This document shows positions 41,889 through 58,256 of a stretch of DNA of 64,000 nt, piece by piece (positions within the stretch are counted from its first letter, which is position 1; the number at the start of each line of letters is the position of its first letter). The notes under the pieces are model-generated. The model was not told the DNA's origin. It was given only the letters and a program-made list of their open reading frames with translations, and made no database searches. The DNA is taken from the NCBI GenBank assembly GCA_904066235.2, contig CAJFCV020000004.1, forward strand, positions 2,976,001 through 3,040,000, written 5' to 3'. Both the position numbers and the translations under genes were made by a program. This stretch comes from Bursaphelenchus xylophilus. Lineage: Eukaryota > Nematoda > Chromadorea > Rhabditida > Aphelenchoididae.

Positions 41889-44800
41889 ATGGTTCGAGCC
41901 ATGTGGTTTCACCTTGACTTAAAGCTTTTAGCGATGGCAATGTTGATGATGCTACCCCATTCCGACGGCTTCTTTGATGGGGGAGGATGTTGTGGATGTG
42001 GCTGCTGTTGTTGTAAGCCCTCATTCCCCGACCCGCCACCTATTATTCTTCAACCACCAGCGCCTAAATGTTAGTTTGTGCTTCGCAGTGGCCAATTCTA
42101 TTCGATTCGATGTAAGAACAGAGTAGAATTGGTCACTACAAGAATAGATTCTTTCTTATAGTAAAGTTAATTAAAGCTGCAACGTTTCTGCAATCATGCT
42201 CAATTAATTTCAGGTTGTTGCGACCAGCCCTGCCTCCCAGACGCGCGACCAGTTGGACCCGCACCCCCTTGCCGACGTCGAACCATGACAATGTGTCAAT
42301 GCCAAGTCACCTCTCGACCCTGCTGTTGCGGTTGCTGTTCACCCTGTTGTTGTCAACCCTGCTGTTGTCAGCAGTGTTGTTGTCAGCCCTGTTGCTGTTG
42401 TCGCCCCTGCTGTTGCTGTCAGCCCTGCTGTTGCCAACAATGTTGCTGCCAGCCGTGTTGTTGTTGCCAGCCCTGCTGCTGTCAGCAATGTTGCTGTCAG
42501 CCGTGCTGTTGTTGCGAGCCTTGCTGCTGCTGTATCATGTGCTGCTCTCCCTGCTGCTGCAATGGCTGCGACGGTGGGTTTAGACTGCGGCGACGCAAAC
42601 GCTCGGCTCCAACTACGTTCAGAGCCGCTCGTCATGGCCGGGATTACTATGTTCTCCCCTTGGTTCACCCACTGGATCCTCACGCTCAGCCGCATCACCA
42701 TCACAAGAAGGGAAAGAAGAAGGATCATCATTTCTTCCATCATCATCACCATCATCACTACTTCCACGGATTCCCTGAGGGCCAAGAGTGCAAATGTGTT
42801 TGTCCAGAGAATCCTTCGGGTGGATTTGGAAGTGCCGGAACAGCAAGTACCAATTCAAACACCGCTTATGGCCCAGCCTCTCCAAACTACGGAACAAACA
42901 CACAAAATCCAACGTTCACGACAAGTGAAAGCACCGCTACAAATTGTGGGAGCTGTCAAAATTGCAACTGCGCCAACGGACCCAGCTGTCTTAACAGTCC
43001 TAACTATCAATTCGGCTCAAGCTCAACACAAAACCCCTTCAACACTGGTACGAATTCCAATGCATTTACCGGTGCGGGCAATCAAAACGGCTATGCCACT
43101 CCTAATGGACCTTGTGCTTGTGATCCGGCTACTTTCACCTCGGCGCAAAGCCCTTGTCAAGCATGTCCTTGCGGTCAAACTCCTGGGTTTAACCCGACAA
43201 ACGCTGGATTCGGCTCCGGCTCTCAGACAAACGCATATGGCACAGGCAACGGATATGGCTCCAACTATGGCCAAGATGCTCAACCATGCCCATTACCGGA
43301 CCCATTGCCTTGTAACTGTGAGAATGTGAATATGAATAACCTCAACAATCCTGCAGGTGCACCCATGAATCCCTCGATGGGCACAACGCCGAATAACGGA
43401 GTTGGTGGAGGACTCAACGCGTTCATGAATTTCGCCAACAGCTTTGGAGGATTTGGCTCGAGTATGGGCAATCAAAATCCCCAGAACATGGGAACACAAA
43501 ATCCTCAGACATCAGCCGCCCCACAAGCTGCCGATGGAGATAACGAACCGTCCCCGGAAGACTGTCAATACGTTGAGAATGCGATGAGGTGGCTAAACCA
43601 GCAGCAAAACCGGGAGACGCAGCCTCCTGGCCAACAACCCAATCCCGGTTGTAATTGTGGCTTCAACAACTATGGGGCAAATTACGGGCAAAACTTCCCG
43701 GGATTCAACGGAAACCCTCGAGATTTCCAAGGATACGGCTCGAATTACAACGGATACCAGCCGAGTCCGGAAAGCATGTACGGCGGAAACTATGCACAAC
43801 AACAGGCGGGACCCTACGGTTTCTTCCAACATCTTTTCAATCGGAAAAAACGAGAGAATCCAACGTTTTCGGACAAGATCTTCGACTTTTTTTTCCCATT
43901 ACAAGATGATTTTGAGCAATTCCACCGAGATTATCAACGGGACTTCATCAACGACAATAAGGTTAATCCGGAGCGGACAGAACGGCCTAGAAGGTGTTGC
44001 GATTGTTGCTGTTATTTGTGCTGTAATTCCAAGCGAGAGGCGCCAACTCCACAAAAGGATGAGAAAGGTGGGGGTTTTGAATGAAACAACGCATACTGCA
44101 GCGGATCTGTGTTTAAACGGGTGAAATTTCAAGGAGTTGACAGTTTAGACAAACCTTGACAAAGCTTGAGTTAAATTTTGAAGAGAGATGTAAGTATGAA
44201 AGCCCTAGAGCCTTCAGAAGTTCAAATAAACTACTCTACAGTGGCGGACCTGATCCAGTGGCAAAAAAGTATCATTTTGCATCCGGGAAGTATCAAAAAA
44301 CGCAACAAAATACCTCCATCTCCAAGTGAAAAGAAACTCCGATTTCAAAAGCGCGTTTTTGTGAGGGATAAGGCGCGACCTTCAAAACGCAGTTTTTTCA
44401 CCTGGAGAGGGAGGCATTTAGACACATTTTTGATACTTCCCAGATGCCAAATGATACGTTTTTTGCCGCTGGATCAGGTCCGCCACTGTAGAGTAGCTTA
44501 GTTCTATTTCTGAAGACTCTACGGCTTTCAGACTTACACCTCTCTTCAAAACGAACCCAAACTTTAGCAAGGTTTGGCTAAACCGCCAACTCCTTGAAAG
44601 TTCACCCGTTTAAACCTTGTATGACAACGAAACAGCTCAAACTATATTTCCTTTCCAGTACAACCACAGAACACGCCACCTCCAGAGCATATGCGACCTA
44701 GCCGACCAATATTCGAGACCCCTCATGACACTCTTTACCGAGCACCTCATAAAATCATACCAGACACCGAGCCACTTCCGATAAATCCTCCGCCAGAGTA

Positions 44801-44951
44801 CGTGAATCATCTACAACCGCCGCCAATGCTCGTGAATCACCTAAATCCCCCTCACATTGAGATCGCGCATCCTCCACGGATATTACAGCCGCCTGTGGAG
44901 ACACCGTATCCGCATCAGTTGAGGTTCAACTTGAAAAAACGGAAAAGGTAA
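41889..44951 (+). CDS. Secreted Cys-cluster/His-rich/Asn-Gly-Gln-rich protein, 775 aa, three exons
   Basis: Exons are 41889-42069, 42214-44067 and 44659-44951; phases close. A signal peptide (about residues 1-27) is followed by [10 protein letters not shown] and, at about 85-180, a repeat of CCC separated by QP or QQ ([19 protein letters not shown] style). Then come a basic site RRRKRSAP (~187), a His-rich block with runs of seven His (~220-247), and a ~350-residue Asn/Gly/Ser/Gln/Pro-rich low-complexity region with isolated CxC pairs. A second basic site (RKKREN, ~605), a short [10 protein letters not shown] cluster (~655) and a Pro-rich tail ending KKRKR follow. I recognise no family. The composition suggests an extracellular, disulfide- or metal-linked structural protein (cuticle, eggshell or adhesive), with furin-like cleavage. 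Codon phase and splice sites make it a real gene; the function is inferred. Confidence 0.82.
44111..44616. mobile_element. Outer palindromic element containing MITE M1 at its centre (intron 2 of the Cys-rich gene)
   Basis: GTTTAAACGGGTGAAATTTC pairs with a right end reading GAAAGTTCACCCGTTTAAAC. The arms (CAAGGAGTTGACAGTTTAGA and complement) run about 125 bp each side of the inner MITE, which sits at the symmetry centre. Confidence 0.8.
44239..44488. mobile_element. MITE M1, copy 6 (nested)
   Basis: TA|CAGTGGCGGACC..GGTCCGCCACTG|TA, a full-length copy inside the 44111-44616 palindrome. Confidence 0.9.
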
Positions 44952-45793
44952 ATGCGATATAAGCGGCATTTCCCCCGAAATGAGATGCCAAAAACTAGTA
45001 ATATTAGACCAAATTACTGCTAATTCTCGCAGATATTGTAGTAGCAGGATTACTCCGTCTGAATTTCCATCAATCTTCAGCTATTGTCTAGTGTAACAAC
45101 TTGATTGTTTTTTGTAAAAATTACTGCATTCAAGCGCATGGTTTGTAAGTAAGGGGAGAATATAGTCTATAAGGTATATTTTGACGATTTTTGGCACATA
45201 TCGACCAAGAAAAAACCCCGGTTACAGCCTAAATATTACCCACGAGACCAGATATCCCTATCCCTAAAACTATGCGCTTTTTCATACCAATTATGGGTAT
45301 TTCCATGTCTTTTTACTCTAAGCCCAGTACATGTCATAGGCTGTTTTTATTCGTATTGCTGTATATTGTGATTTCAACACTCAACAACTACGCTCAATTT
45401 TTGTTACTGTATGTAATTAGTCTTATTTCTATTATTGATAGTTTTGTTTAATAATCAAATAGCTATATGTAATAAATTTTGTGACAGTATTTAGTGGACC
45501 ACACAGAGAACATCTCCGCTTACTTTTTATACGATGAAACATGCTTGAAAAATTTTCATCGTATAAAATGTCTCCGAGCGCGCGCATTATTTGGATGTCG
45601 ACAAGAATGAGTCGAAAAATTAACCAACGAAAGATATATATTGCCCTGACATAACAACACAAGAAAAAATTATATTATATTAGGGTTTCAAATTTATTGC
45701 AAAAATTTCCAAAAAAATAGAGAACGAGAAGTTCTCTTTGTAACGAGATCATTCTCAATATCACATAGGCTTATAAAACGTGATACGCGTACT
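44952..45793. other. Region between convergent genes
   Basis: It holds the 3' flanks of the Cys-rich gene (+) and the 45.8-kb gene (-), and an H1 hairpin at 45520-45573. No gene is supported. Confidence 0.45.
45520..45573. repeat. H1 hairpin-family copy
   Basis: TTTTTATACGATGAAACATG pairs with TTTTCATCGTATAAAATGTC; one of the few intergenic copies. Confidence 0.8.
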
Positions 45794-47355
45794 TTACTCT
45801 TCAATATCGCCGAGTGCGTCAATTTTCGGACGACTTTTCATCGCGGCCATCAGATCAGCCGCCGATATGTTTAGTCGCTGTTGCGGTGCATAAACCACCC
45901 GTTCTTGAGGTTGAACAGGAGCCGCAACATTTTTACGTTCCATTTCTTGCCGAATAACCTCTTCGACAGTGCAATTTTTGAGTCGTGCCAACGCCGCCAG
46001 CTGACGTTGATCAAAATCGGCTTTTCGTTTGGTTAGCGCGGCCTGGAAGAAAGAAGCAGAAATATACTATTTTAAAATACGTCGGCTACCATCACCACCT
46101 CTTTTTTCACATATATTCAGATTTTATCCAACATTTTAAAAAATCCATAATTTTTGTGACACTTCGTCAAATACCCTAAAAACAAAAAAAGGACCCCAAA
46201 AATCCAACCCACCTTCAATTCATCCCTCAATGACGTCACTCTCATTGGCGAATTGATGTCCACCTCATTTTCCAGTCGATTGTCAACTTTATGTTCCACT
46301 TGATCACCAATTTCACCTTCGAAAACTTCAAAGTCATAACTGACGCGTTGTTCTTGGTTCTCATCACCTTCATTGTCATCAACATCGCCTTCCAGCTCAT
46401 CTTTAAGCGACTTTGGACGCTTATTTGGCGGTTTCTTGGGCGATTCGTTAGCTTCTCTACCAATGATGTCAGCCATTTCGCAAAGGATTTTCATCAAAAA
46501 CCGACGATCTTCGGGGAGCTTCTTTAGGCGATAGAGTCTGGAAAAGACTTGATTTAACTCCAGTAATAAACCATTGATTTCCAAAAGGTCTCAGAAATTT
46601 CATACGAAACAATTTATATTACACATCCCTGAGGTCAATTATCCTCGTAAAAAATCCGTCAATCCCTAAGAACGAAATAATGAAGCACTAAATAAAACTT
46701 ACTGATTCAACATAAACTCTGCTTGAGCTTTCAACCTTTCCAAATCTTCAACACCCGCTCCACCTTCAAATACTTTTTGAATGTTTGACTTCTCCCCGTA
46801 ACTTTCACGATTCACCTCAACATCCTGAAGCTTTACTGTGATTTTTTTGGTGTTTAAGATGTGTCGAAGCAGTTGGAAGAGAGTCGACCTTGCTGCGGCT
46901 GTGGCCGACAGGTATTTAGATGAGGAAATTAACTTGTTCATGGTATCCAGGTGACTCAAAGCTAAATTTCGAAGTGATTCCGATCTGTGGATGAACATAA
47001 ACTGCCAGAGAGCCTAAAATATAAAGTATGAGTTTCGATTTATTTAACAGACATAACTTGATCCCAAAACAACTTCAATTTTCCCTAAAAATCAATAAAG
47101 CCTTCAACACTACCACCTACCTTCAATGCCTGAACTTCCACCTGATCTTCTCGAATATCCAGTTGGTTTTCGTCAGCCATCTCCAAGATTGCAGTATTGG
47201 CATACTCATCGGCAGATTTTAGGTCCAATTCCTCCAGAAATTTCCCCGAGAAGTCGCGACAATGATGGATAACATTGCGGAGTTCGGAGATGCATTGAAG
47301 ACGAGATTGCGGGGCACAAACATAGTTTTCACTGGCTTCAAGGGCCTGTTGTAGC
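45794..47355 (-). CDS. Unrecognised acidic/coiled protein, C-terminal 372 aa (5' end not resolved)
   Basis: Exons are 47355-47121, 47013-46703, 46537-46213 and 46042-45794; phases close and the stop is at 45794. The N-terminal part shown is helical (LQQALEASENYVCAP, FRSE-like repeats of Leu), followed by an acidic region (about residues 225-285, GDVDDNEGDENQEQ) and a C-terminal helix with VEEVIRQEMERK. The last 25 residues (NISAADLMAAMKSRP, KIDALGDIEE) resemble a WH2-type actin-binding motif, but weakly. Exon 1 begins in phase 2, so at least one upstream exon is missing; the space to 47741 is shared with the divergent gene. I do not know the family. Confidence 0.6.
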
Positions 47356-47741
47356 CTGAAAATAAAATTTCGTTAGTGATTTGTCAAAGATACCCTCGGA
47401 GACATGTTATACGATCAAATATTTTTATTGCAGATTAGGCCATGGGTAATATCGGAATATTGCCTCATTTCCAAGAAAAATAATCTATAATTCGACCAAA
47501 AACTTCATCAGAGGTGTTTTACAGGCCAATATAGTCATTGATTACGAGCAATGGTAACGTCAATCACTACCGCAAATTGGTCCCGCCACGAAAACACTGA
47601 ACGTGGCCATGCTGGAAAATGAAGGTAATTTCTAGCCGACTGTTTGCGCAGCTCACGCATGCCAAGTTGCATCATATCATTTGCGGTTCTATTGATATCG
47701 AAAACCTTCGTAATCCTGCCGAATCATATCTTATTTTAGCC
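47356..47741. promoter_or_regulatory. Divergent upstream region
   Basis: It separates the minus-strand gene ending 45794 and the plus-strand gene starting 47742. It probably also holds the missing first exon(s) of the former. A half H1 site (GACATGTTATACGATC) lies at 47401-47416. Confidence 0.4.
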
Positions 47742-50700
47742 ATGACATCGCATGGATCCAGAGAATCTGGTTCCAATAATGTTCCGCCGAGGAGAAAGTT
47801 GACTCTCAACACCATGAACGACATGGAGCTGTTCTACTTCCGCGAGTTGTATTTGAGTGAGTTGCAGCGTAAAATTACGTTATTTATGACCTTATTTTAG
47901 GTAAAATGTTACTTTTTTGAAGAATTTTTGGAGTTTGGATAATATTGAACTTTCAGTTGATCCGAATCGATTTCGTCATCCCTCGAATGCTCCAGCTCTT
48001 GTGTTTGATGATTTTAAACCATTAAACATCACTCCAGTCTCTTCGGATGGAGCTTTGGACGATACATTGGACAGTCTAGAGTATGAAATGAGCATGGCCA
48101 ACCTGGAGGTTGAGAAGTCTCGAGCCACTTTTCAATTTGACACTGATTACGACCTTCCTATTCATGGTAAGAATTTCTTATTTTGTCTTGCGTTTAGGAC
48201 ACATTTCGTCCTCCGGGAAATTAGACTTGGTCTAAAATTAATATCTGACTATTTCATGGACTGGACCTGCTCATAGGCAACTTTAGGATTTGTACAAGCT
48301 GTTACAGGTCGTAAACTAATCTTGGCGCGTTAATGGGGCTCTTTACGGTCCCTAGCTTGGCCTATATCAGCCATTCTGCGGGACCTGGTATGCCTAAAGT
48401 AAAATATTGTCAAAAATTCGTAAGAATGGAGCTGGAACTGCGTGAGTGTCTAAACTAACGCTAATATAGGTAACGTAGACTCTTTTTTATAACAGTGCCG
48501 TCATTTCGAAGCCAAATATCAGGCGAATTAACCTTGTTTTAGGTAATTTCTCCATTGTGATTGGCGATGATTGGCCGGAAGGTGTTGATGCCCAAAACAA
48601 CCGAGTGTTTGGCTTCCGAACTCCTGGTGAAGCCTTGGAGAAGTTGAAAAACGTCGAGACATTCAGCCGATGCAGTATTTTCCTTCAACGAGCGCTCTAC
48701 GACAAGAGAAGAACTCCGCACGATCACTACTTCGAGTATGTGGAGGGCGAACAAGAACGTGACTCCGAGTTCTATCGAAAAGAAAGAAGGAATCTCGAGG
48801 CACTCATCGATATGCTGAGGATTGCCAGTGCCCACGGGGTCATTGTCATTATTCAGGTAATATTTTGGATATTTTTTGTTTTGAAAATTTAGGTTTTACC
48901 AAAATTTTCGGGATTTTCAGTTTCCATTGGAGCTGGACGATCGCCGACAGCCTTTCAGCCTCTATAACATTCGATTGATGTGCGCGTACTACCGACACAG
49001 CGCTCATTTGTTCGAATATGTCTACGGAGCAAAGGGAGAAATCACAGAGCAAGACGAAATCGATGAGAATATGAGAAAAGCGATCAAGAAAGTCCTCTCA
49101 ATACCAATAAAGACTCTTAAGGTACGAACTTTTCTTTTTTTGGATCTTTCCCTCTTTAGGTTATGGCCACAGCTCTAGCTGCTGTTATATGCGAATACGG
49201 CACACAAGAGCAGTTTGCCCGACGTCTGAGGCATCACAATCTGACCAAAAAGGAACTTCTAACACAAAAAGTTTTATCAGTAAAGCCACCAGGAGGGGCT
49301 GATGCGGATGTAAACTTTTATGAATCAAAACCGACTAAAACACCAAGTGATCACGGTTGCAGACAGTCTATACCAGCCCCTACCACTTCGCCACCACATG
49401 GCCGAACACGTTCACCAGCTCCTCGGTAAGGCGACATTTTGTACGAAAAAAATTTTTAGATGTTTTATTCGTATAAGATGTCACCGTTATAGAAAGTAAT
49501 GGATAATTTGCAGGTGTAATGAGACGACCGCCTTCATAAGTCCAAGCAGCTCAGACCACAGCAATTCGTCGAGAAAACGGTAGCTCTTTTTTCCTTTTGC
49601 GTTTTGAACTTTTAGACAACACTCTGGCCAAGAAAACGGACCTCCCAGAATCATGACGTTTGGGAGCCAGAATTGGGACAAACCCCAAGAAAGAGAAGTA
49701 AAGCCGGATTACGACATTCGTTATGATGAAGAACAAGTTGTGAAGATTGAGAATCCGGAACTACCGTATCAGCCGTATCCACTCCCCAGAGTTCCATATC
49801 AGCCTCCAATTCAACCGAACCCGAACCCCTATGTGTATAGCCGTCCTCACGTTTCCTCTAATGACTTGTATCACCAATCACACACTCGAACCTACACGGA
49901 AATGCCCCACTCCGAAGCAGTTCCATCTTTGTATCCACCAAACCAGGAGTATGGTCAGAGAACCCTGCCGAATTATTCGCATTCTAATGCTGGAGACCCA
50001 TATCAGCGACACGCTCCTCAGAAGCAGACCAGCCAATCTTATTTACCGCAGCGAAGAGCCAGCCAACCGTATCTACCTCAACAACAGAGCAGCCAGGCCT
50101 ATCAGAACTCAGATTATTTGATCCCACTAATCCCCCCACCGCCTCCACCCACACCCCCGCACGAAAATAAGTTCCCGCCATTGATGGACACGAAACTGCG
50201 GCCCATGAACAACAATACTGGACGTGGGATATTTCATCGGTGAGGATTTTTGGGGAATTCGGAGAAATGTTGGGGTTGGCAGACTGCATTTGATTGAGGA
50301 TAGGGGGATTTTTGGAGCGGAAAAGAAATCAGGGCGATGGGACAAACATAAAATTTGCAATAAGTTGATTTTACAGAAATTTGAAGCGTATTTTGAGAGA
50401 TTTTTGGGAATGGCAGGCTGCGCCCGCGATTTATGCAATAACTCGCTCTCTTGTTCCGAAAAGATATTGTACAGTGACGGACCTGATCCAGTGGCAAAGA
50501 ACCTACCATTTTGCATCCGGGAAGTATCAAAAAATGTAGCAAAATGCCTCCCTCTCCAAGTGAAAAGAACTCGGGTTTGAATGCCCTTTCCTTCGCAAAA
50601 AGGCGCTTTTGAAATTGGAGTTTTTTTCACTTGGAGAGGGAGGTATTTTGCCACATTTTTTGATACTTCCGGGATGCAAAATAGTAAGTTTTTGCCACTG

Positions 50701-51126
50701 GATCAGGTCCGCCACTGTACAATATTTTTTGAACAAAAGACCGAGTTATTGTATAAATCTCGGGCGCAGCCTGCCATTCCCAAAAATCTCTCAAATCCGC
50801 TTCAAATTTCTGTAAAATCATTTTGGTACTTTTTTTATCACTGGATCACCACTATAAGAATAGTAGTAGACTAGAATTATTCTAGATCAACCGAATAATG
50901 TTGATGACCAATTTTCCAATTATAGTAGTAGCTCAGCGCCAAAACGAATTTTCGTTTTTGTCTCAAACCTCTAAAAAAGTTATTAGTGTTGCCTTAGGCT
51001 TTTAGAATGGACGTAGGACACTATTTGTAACATTTATGCGGTTTGGTTTTTTTCAGACCGAAATACGAACCTTCATCTACTTATCAACCCCAGTACTTTC
51101 GCCATTCCGCTTTCCAATACCGGTAA
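47742..51126 (+). CDS. Unrecognised 621-aa protein with Pro/Tyr/Gln-rich C-terminus, eight exons
   Basis: Exons are 47742-47856, 47957-48166, 48543-48856, 48921-49121, 49160-49425, 49514-49579, 49616-50239 and 51057-51126, all with closing phases. The ATG follows TTATTTTAG|CC, a likely spliced-leader acceptor; an in-frame ATG at 47619 is the alternative. The N-terminal half looks globular (VIGDDWPEGVD, FRTPGEALEKL, ERRNLEALIDMLRIASAH, FSLYNIRLMCAYYRHSAHLF, VMATALAAVICEYG). The C-terminal 280 residues are low-complexity, with PYQPYPLPR, SYLPQRRAS/PYLPQQQSS repeats and a PPPPPPTPP tract. No TM or signal peptide is seen. This disordered tail would suit an RNP-granule or scaffold protein, but that is only a guess. 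The last intron carries a nested MITE. Confidence 0.75.
49431..49485. repeat. H1 hairpin-family copy (intron 5 of the 621-aa gene)
   Basis: GCGACATTTTGTACGAAAAA pairs with TTTTATTCGTATAAGATGTC; both arms have diverged but remain complementary. Confidence 0.7.
50366..50820. mobile_element. Outer palindrome Y with MITE M1 at its centre (last intron of the 621-aa gene)
   Basis: TGATTTTACAGAAATTTGAA pairs with a right end TTCAAATTTCTGTAAAATCA. The arms include GGGAATGGCAGGCTGCGCCC and complement. A partial copy of the same outer element lies next to MITE copy 8 (55055-55134). Confidence 0.85.
50472..50717. mobile_element. MITE M1, copy 7 (nested)
   Basis: TA|CAGTGACGGACC..GGTCCGCCACTG|TA, at the centre of outer palindrome Y. 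Confidence 0.9.
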
Positions 51127-51332
51127 ACTTCAGAATCGCGGCTCTATTGTATGTTGTTTCGGCTAATTTTGTAATGGAATTATGATCTCTATTAAATTAT
51201 TTATGAATATTCTAGTTCACCGGTTTTTATGATAATATATGAACAATTGTAATTTTTGAGACCTTCATAAATTGATGTGAAGAGAAATGAAAAATGTTTT
51301 AAAATAAATTATGGACTGGTAAAACTTCTAAC

Positions 51333-52131
51333 TTACCCATAAATGTAGGTTTCCCTTCGCTTTAGTCCAGCCAAAAATAAATGCACTGTGCGATCGGAGT
51401 TGTTCCAACTTCTGATTCCGTACCTTGTTAAAGGCACTAATAGCAGCGGAAATAGCCCAACACAAATGATAAAAGTGAAAGCAATCGACACCCCGATAGT
51501 GATATTGTAAAGTAGAAGGTTGTCTGAAAGTCGGAGGTTAGTAATTCCGATAATTTACGATGAAAATGTCAGCGTATAAAATGTCGCCCTGTAAAAATGA
51601 CTGTGTGGTAGAATTATCGTATCGTTTTTTCATTAGAACTTGCGATTGTATCAACCTTTAGTCATTTTATACGAAGAAAGATGTTTGGAAAAAAATTACA
51701 GTTTTGATCGTATAAGACGTCATTACATTAAAAATGATTAATCGTAGGTATACCATGTCACCCGGTGTCTGCCTACTGAATCCTGTCGACAGATAATTAC
51801 TCCAGGACATTTTATACGATAAAAACTGTCTCAGACATGTTTCGTCGTATAAAGTGTCTAGTCCTATTTTTTCGACCGGTCGAGAACTTCACATAAGTTT
51901 TTCCTAATCTGACATCACTAAAATAAGCGATTTCTTACCATTTTGTTCTGCCCAAAACACTACTCCAACCAGAACCGCGAAGAACCCAATCAGAAAAGTG
52001 AAAAACCTCTGATTTGATGGGAATTTCACTGCCGAGTCTGTTAACGCGTCTTCAACCAGAATACGATCATCATCCGTGAGGAGTTTGGAGTGCAGTAGAG
52101 TTCGGACAAAGCCTGTTGACATGTACTCCAT
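51333..52131 (-). CDS. Two-transmembrane protein of unknown function, 127 aa, two exons
   Basis: Exons are 52131-51939 and 51523-51333. The ATG follows TTTTACAG|C, a likely trans-splice acceptor. A hydrophilic N-terminus of about 45 residues (LLTDDDRILVEDALTDSAV) is followed by two TM helices (FFTFLIGFFAVLVGVVFWA and ITIGVSIAFTFIICVGLFPL) separated by a 10-residue loop, then a basic tail ending YIYG. No family is recognised. The intron holds a cluster of H1 hairpins. Confidence 0.65.
51557..51862. repeat. Cluster of three H1 hairpin copies
   Basis: Copies at about 51557-51595 (diverged), 51661-51724 and 51806-51862 lie within the intron of the two-TM protein gene. Their loops differ in length and sequence while the TATACGA/TCGTATA arms are kept. 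Confidence 0.75.
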
Positions 52132-53015
52132 GCTGTAAAATGCAAATTTCAAAACCTCTCTTCCTTCATTAACCCATTTATTCAATACACGATACGAAAT
52201 TGACAAGAAGCATCCACAAGAGCGAAAATAAACCTGTAAGAACACGTCAAATAAAGAAAATTTTACAAGACAAATAAAAGGTGCACTAAGAACAGGCTGA
52301 CACAACACAAATACTCATTAGTTATTTTAGGTTACTGGTACCATTTTTGAGGCCAAGCCGTTGGCACAGTGCGTTCGAGTCGACTGTTTAATTCCAGATT
52401 TAAATTCAAAAAAAAAATTATTCCCGTTTAGACAAGACAAAAATTGCATTAAATTTGCATAAAACTCGATGAATTGAGTCAGATTTAGGATGGGTGGTAC
52501 TTATACTTAGATGACAATCAGCGGAGATTTGGGGTTTATCGGGGGCTTTAGGGAAGTAAGACACAGGGTGGGAAATAAATAAAAAAACTCGGGTTTTTGG
52601 AGTGAACTACCGTTGAAGTGAGCCTTGAGTGAATGATTATGAACTATGAGGAGCTATTCTTCAATTTCACGTTCAAAAACTGCTTTTGGAGACATTTTAT
52701 ACGATGAAACATGCTTCAGAGAAATTTACGTTCCTTGAGCATGTTAAATCGTATAAAATGTCACCAAAAATTTTAAAAAACTTGCTAAAAACCCTTGGGA
52801 CCTGTTAGCAGACATATCCCTTTTACAAAGACATCCGACGGGCCTGCCCAATATCTGAACATAACCCATCGTATAAATGTCTCCTTTCAACAAAAAAACC
52901 TTCTTAAACGTCCTCTAGAGTCTAGACCATAAAAAATCCACTCAATTCCCACTCCACAGCCTCAAAAAAAAAAGTTTCTTACAAGTTTACAATCAAGAAA
53001 GATTCAATCAAAAAT
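52132..53015. other. Region between the USP gene 3' end and the two-TM gene 5' end
   Basis: Both neighbours are on the minus strand about 885 bp apart, too far for a tight operon. The stretch contains H1 sites at 52689-52765 (full hairpin, long loop) and 52867-52884 (half). No gene is supported. Confidence 0.45.
52689..52765. repeat. H1 hairpin-family copy
   Basis: GAGACATTTTATACGATGAA pairs with TTAAATCGTATAAAATGTC, and a CATGCT/AGCATG inner pairing extends it. Confidence 0.8.

Positions 53016-58256
<5,241 letters not shown>

Noticed and set aside
42339..42785. Long open frame on the minus strand opposite the Cys-repeat gene
   Set aside because: It is the antisense shadow of the CCC-repeat region (TGT/TGC codons give ACA/GCA), with no splice or start support.
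50127..50654. Open frames through MITE M1 (also 2872-3147, 29390-29666, 41021-41318, 55070-55327)
   Set aside because: The same sequence appears at every MITE copy on both strands; it comes from the palindrome, not a gene.
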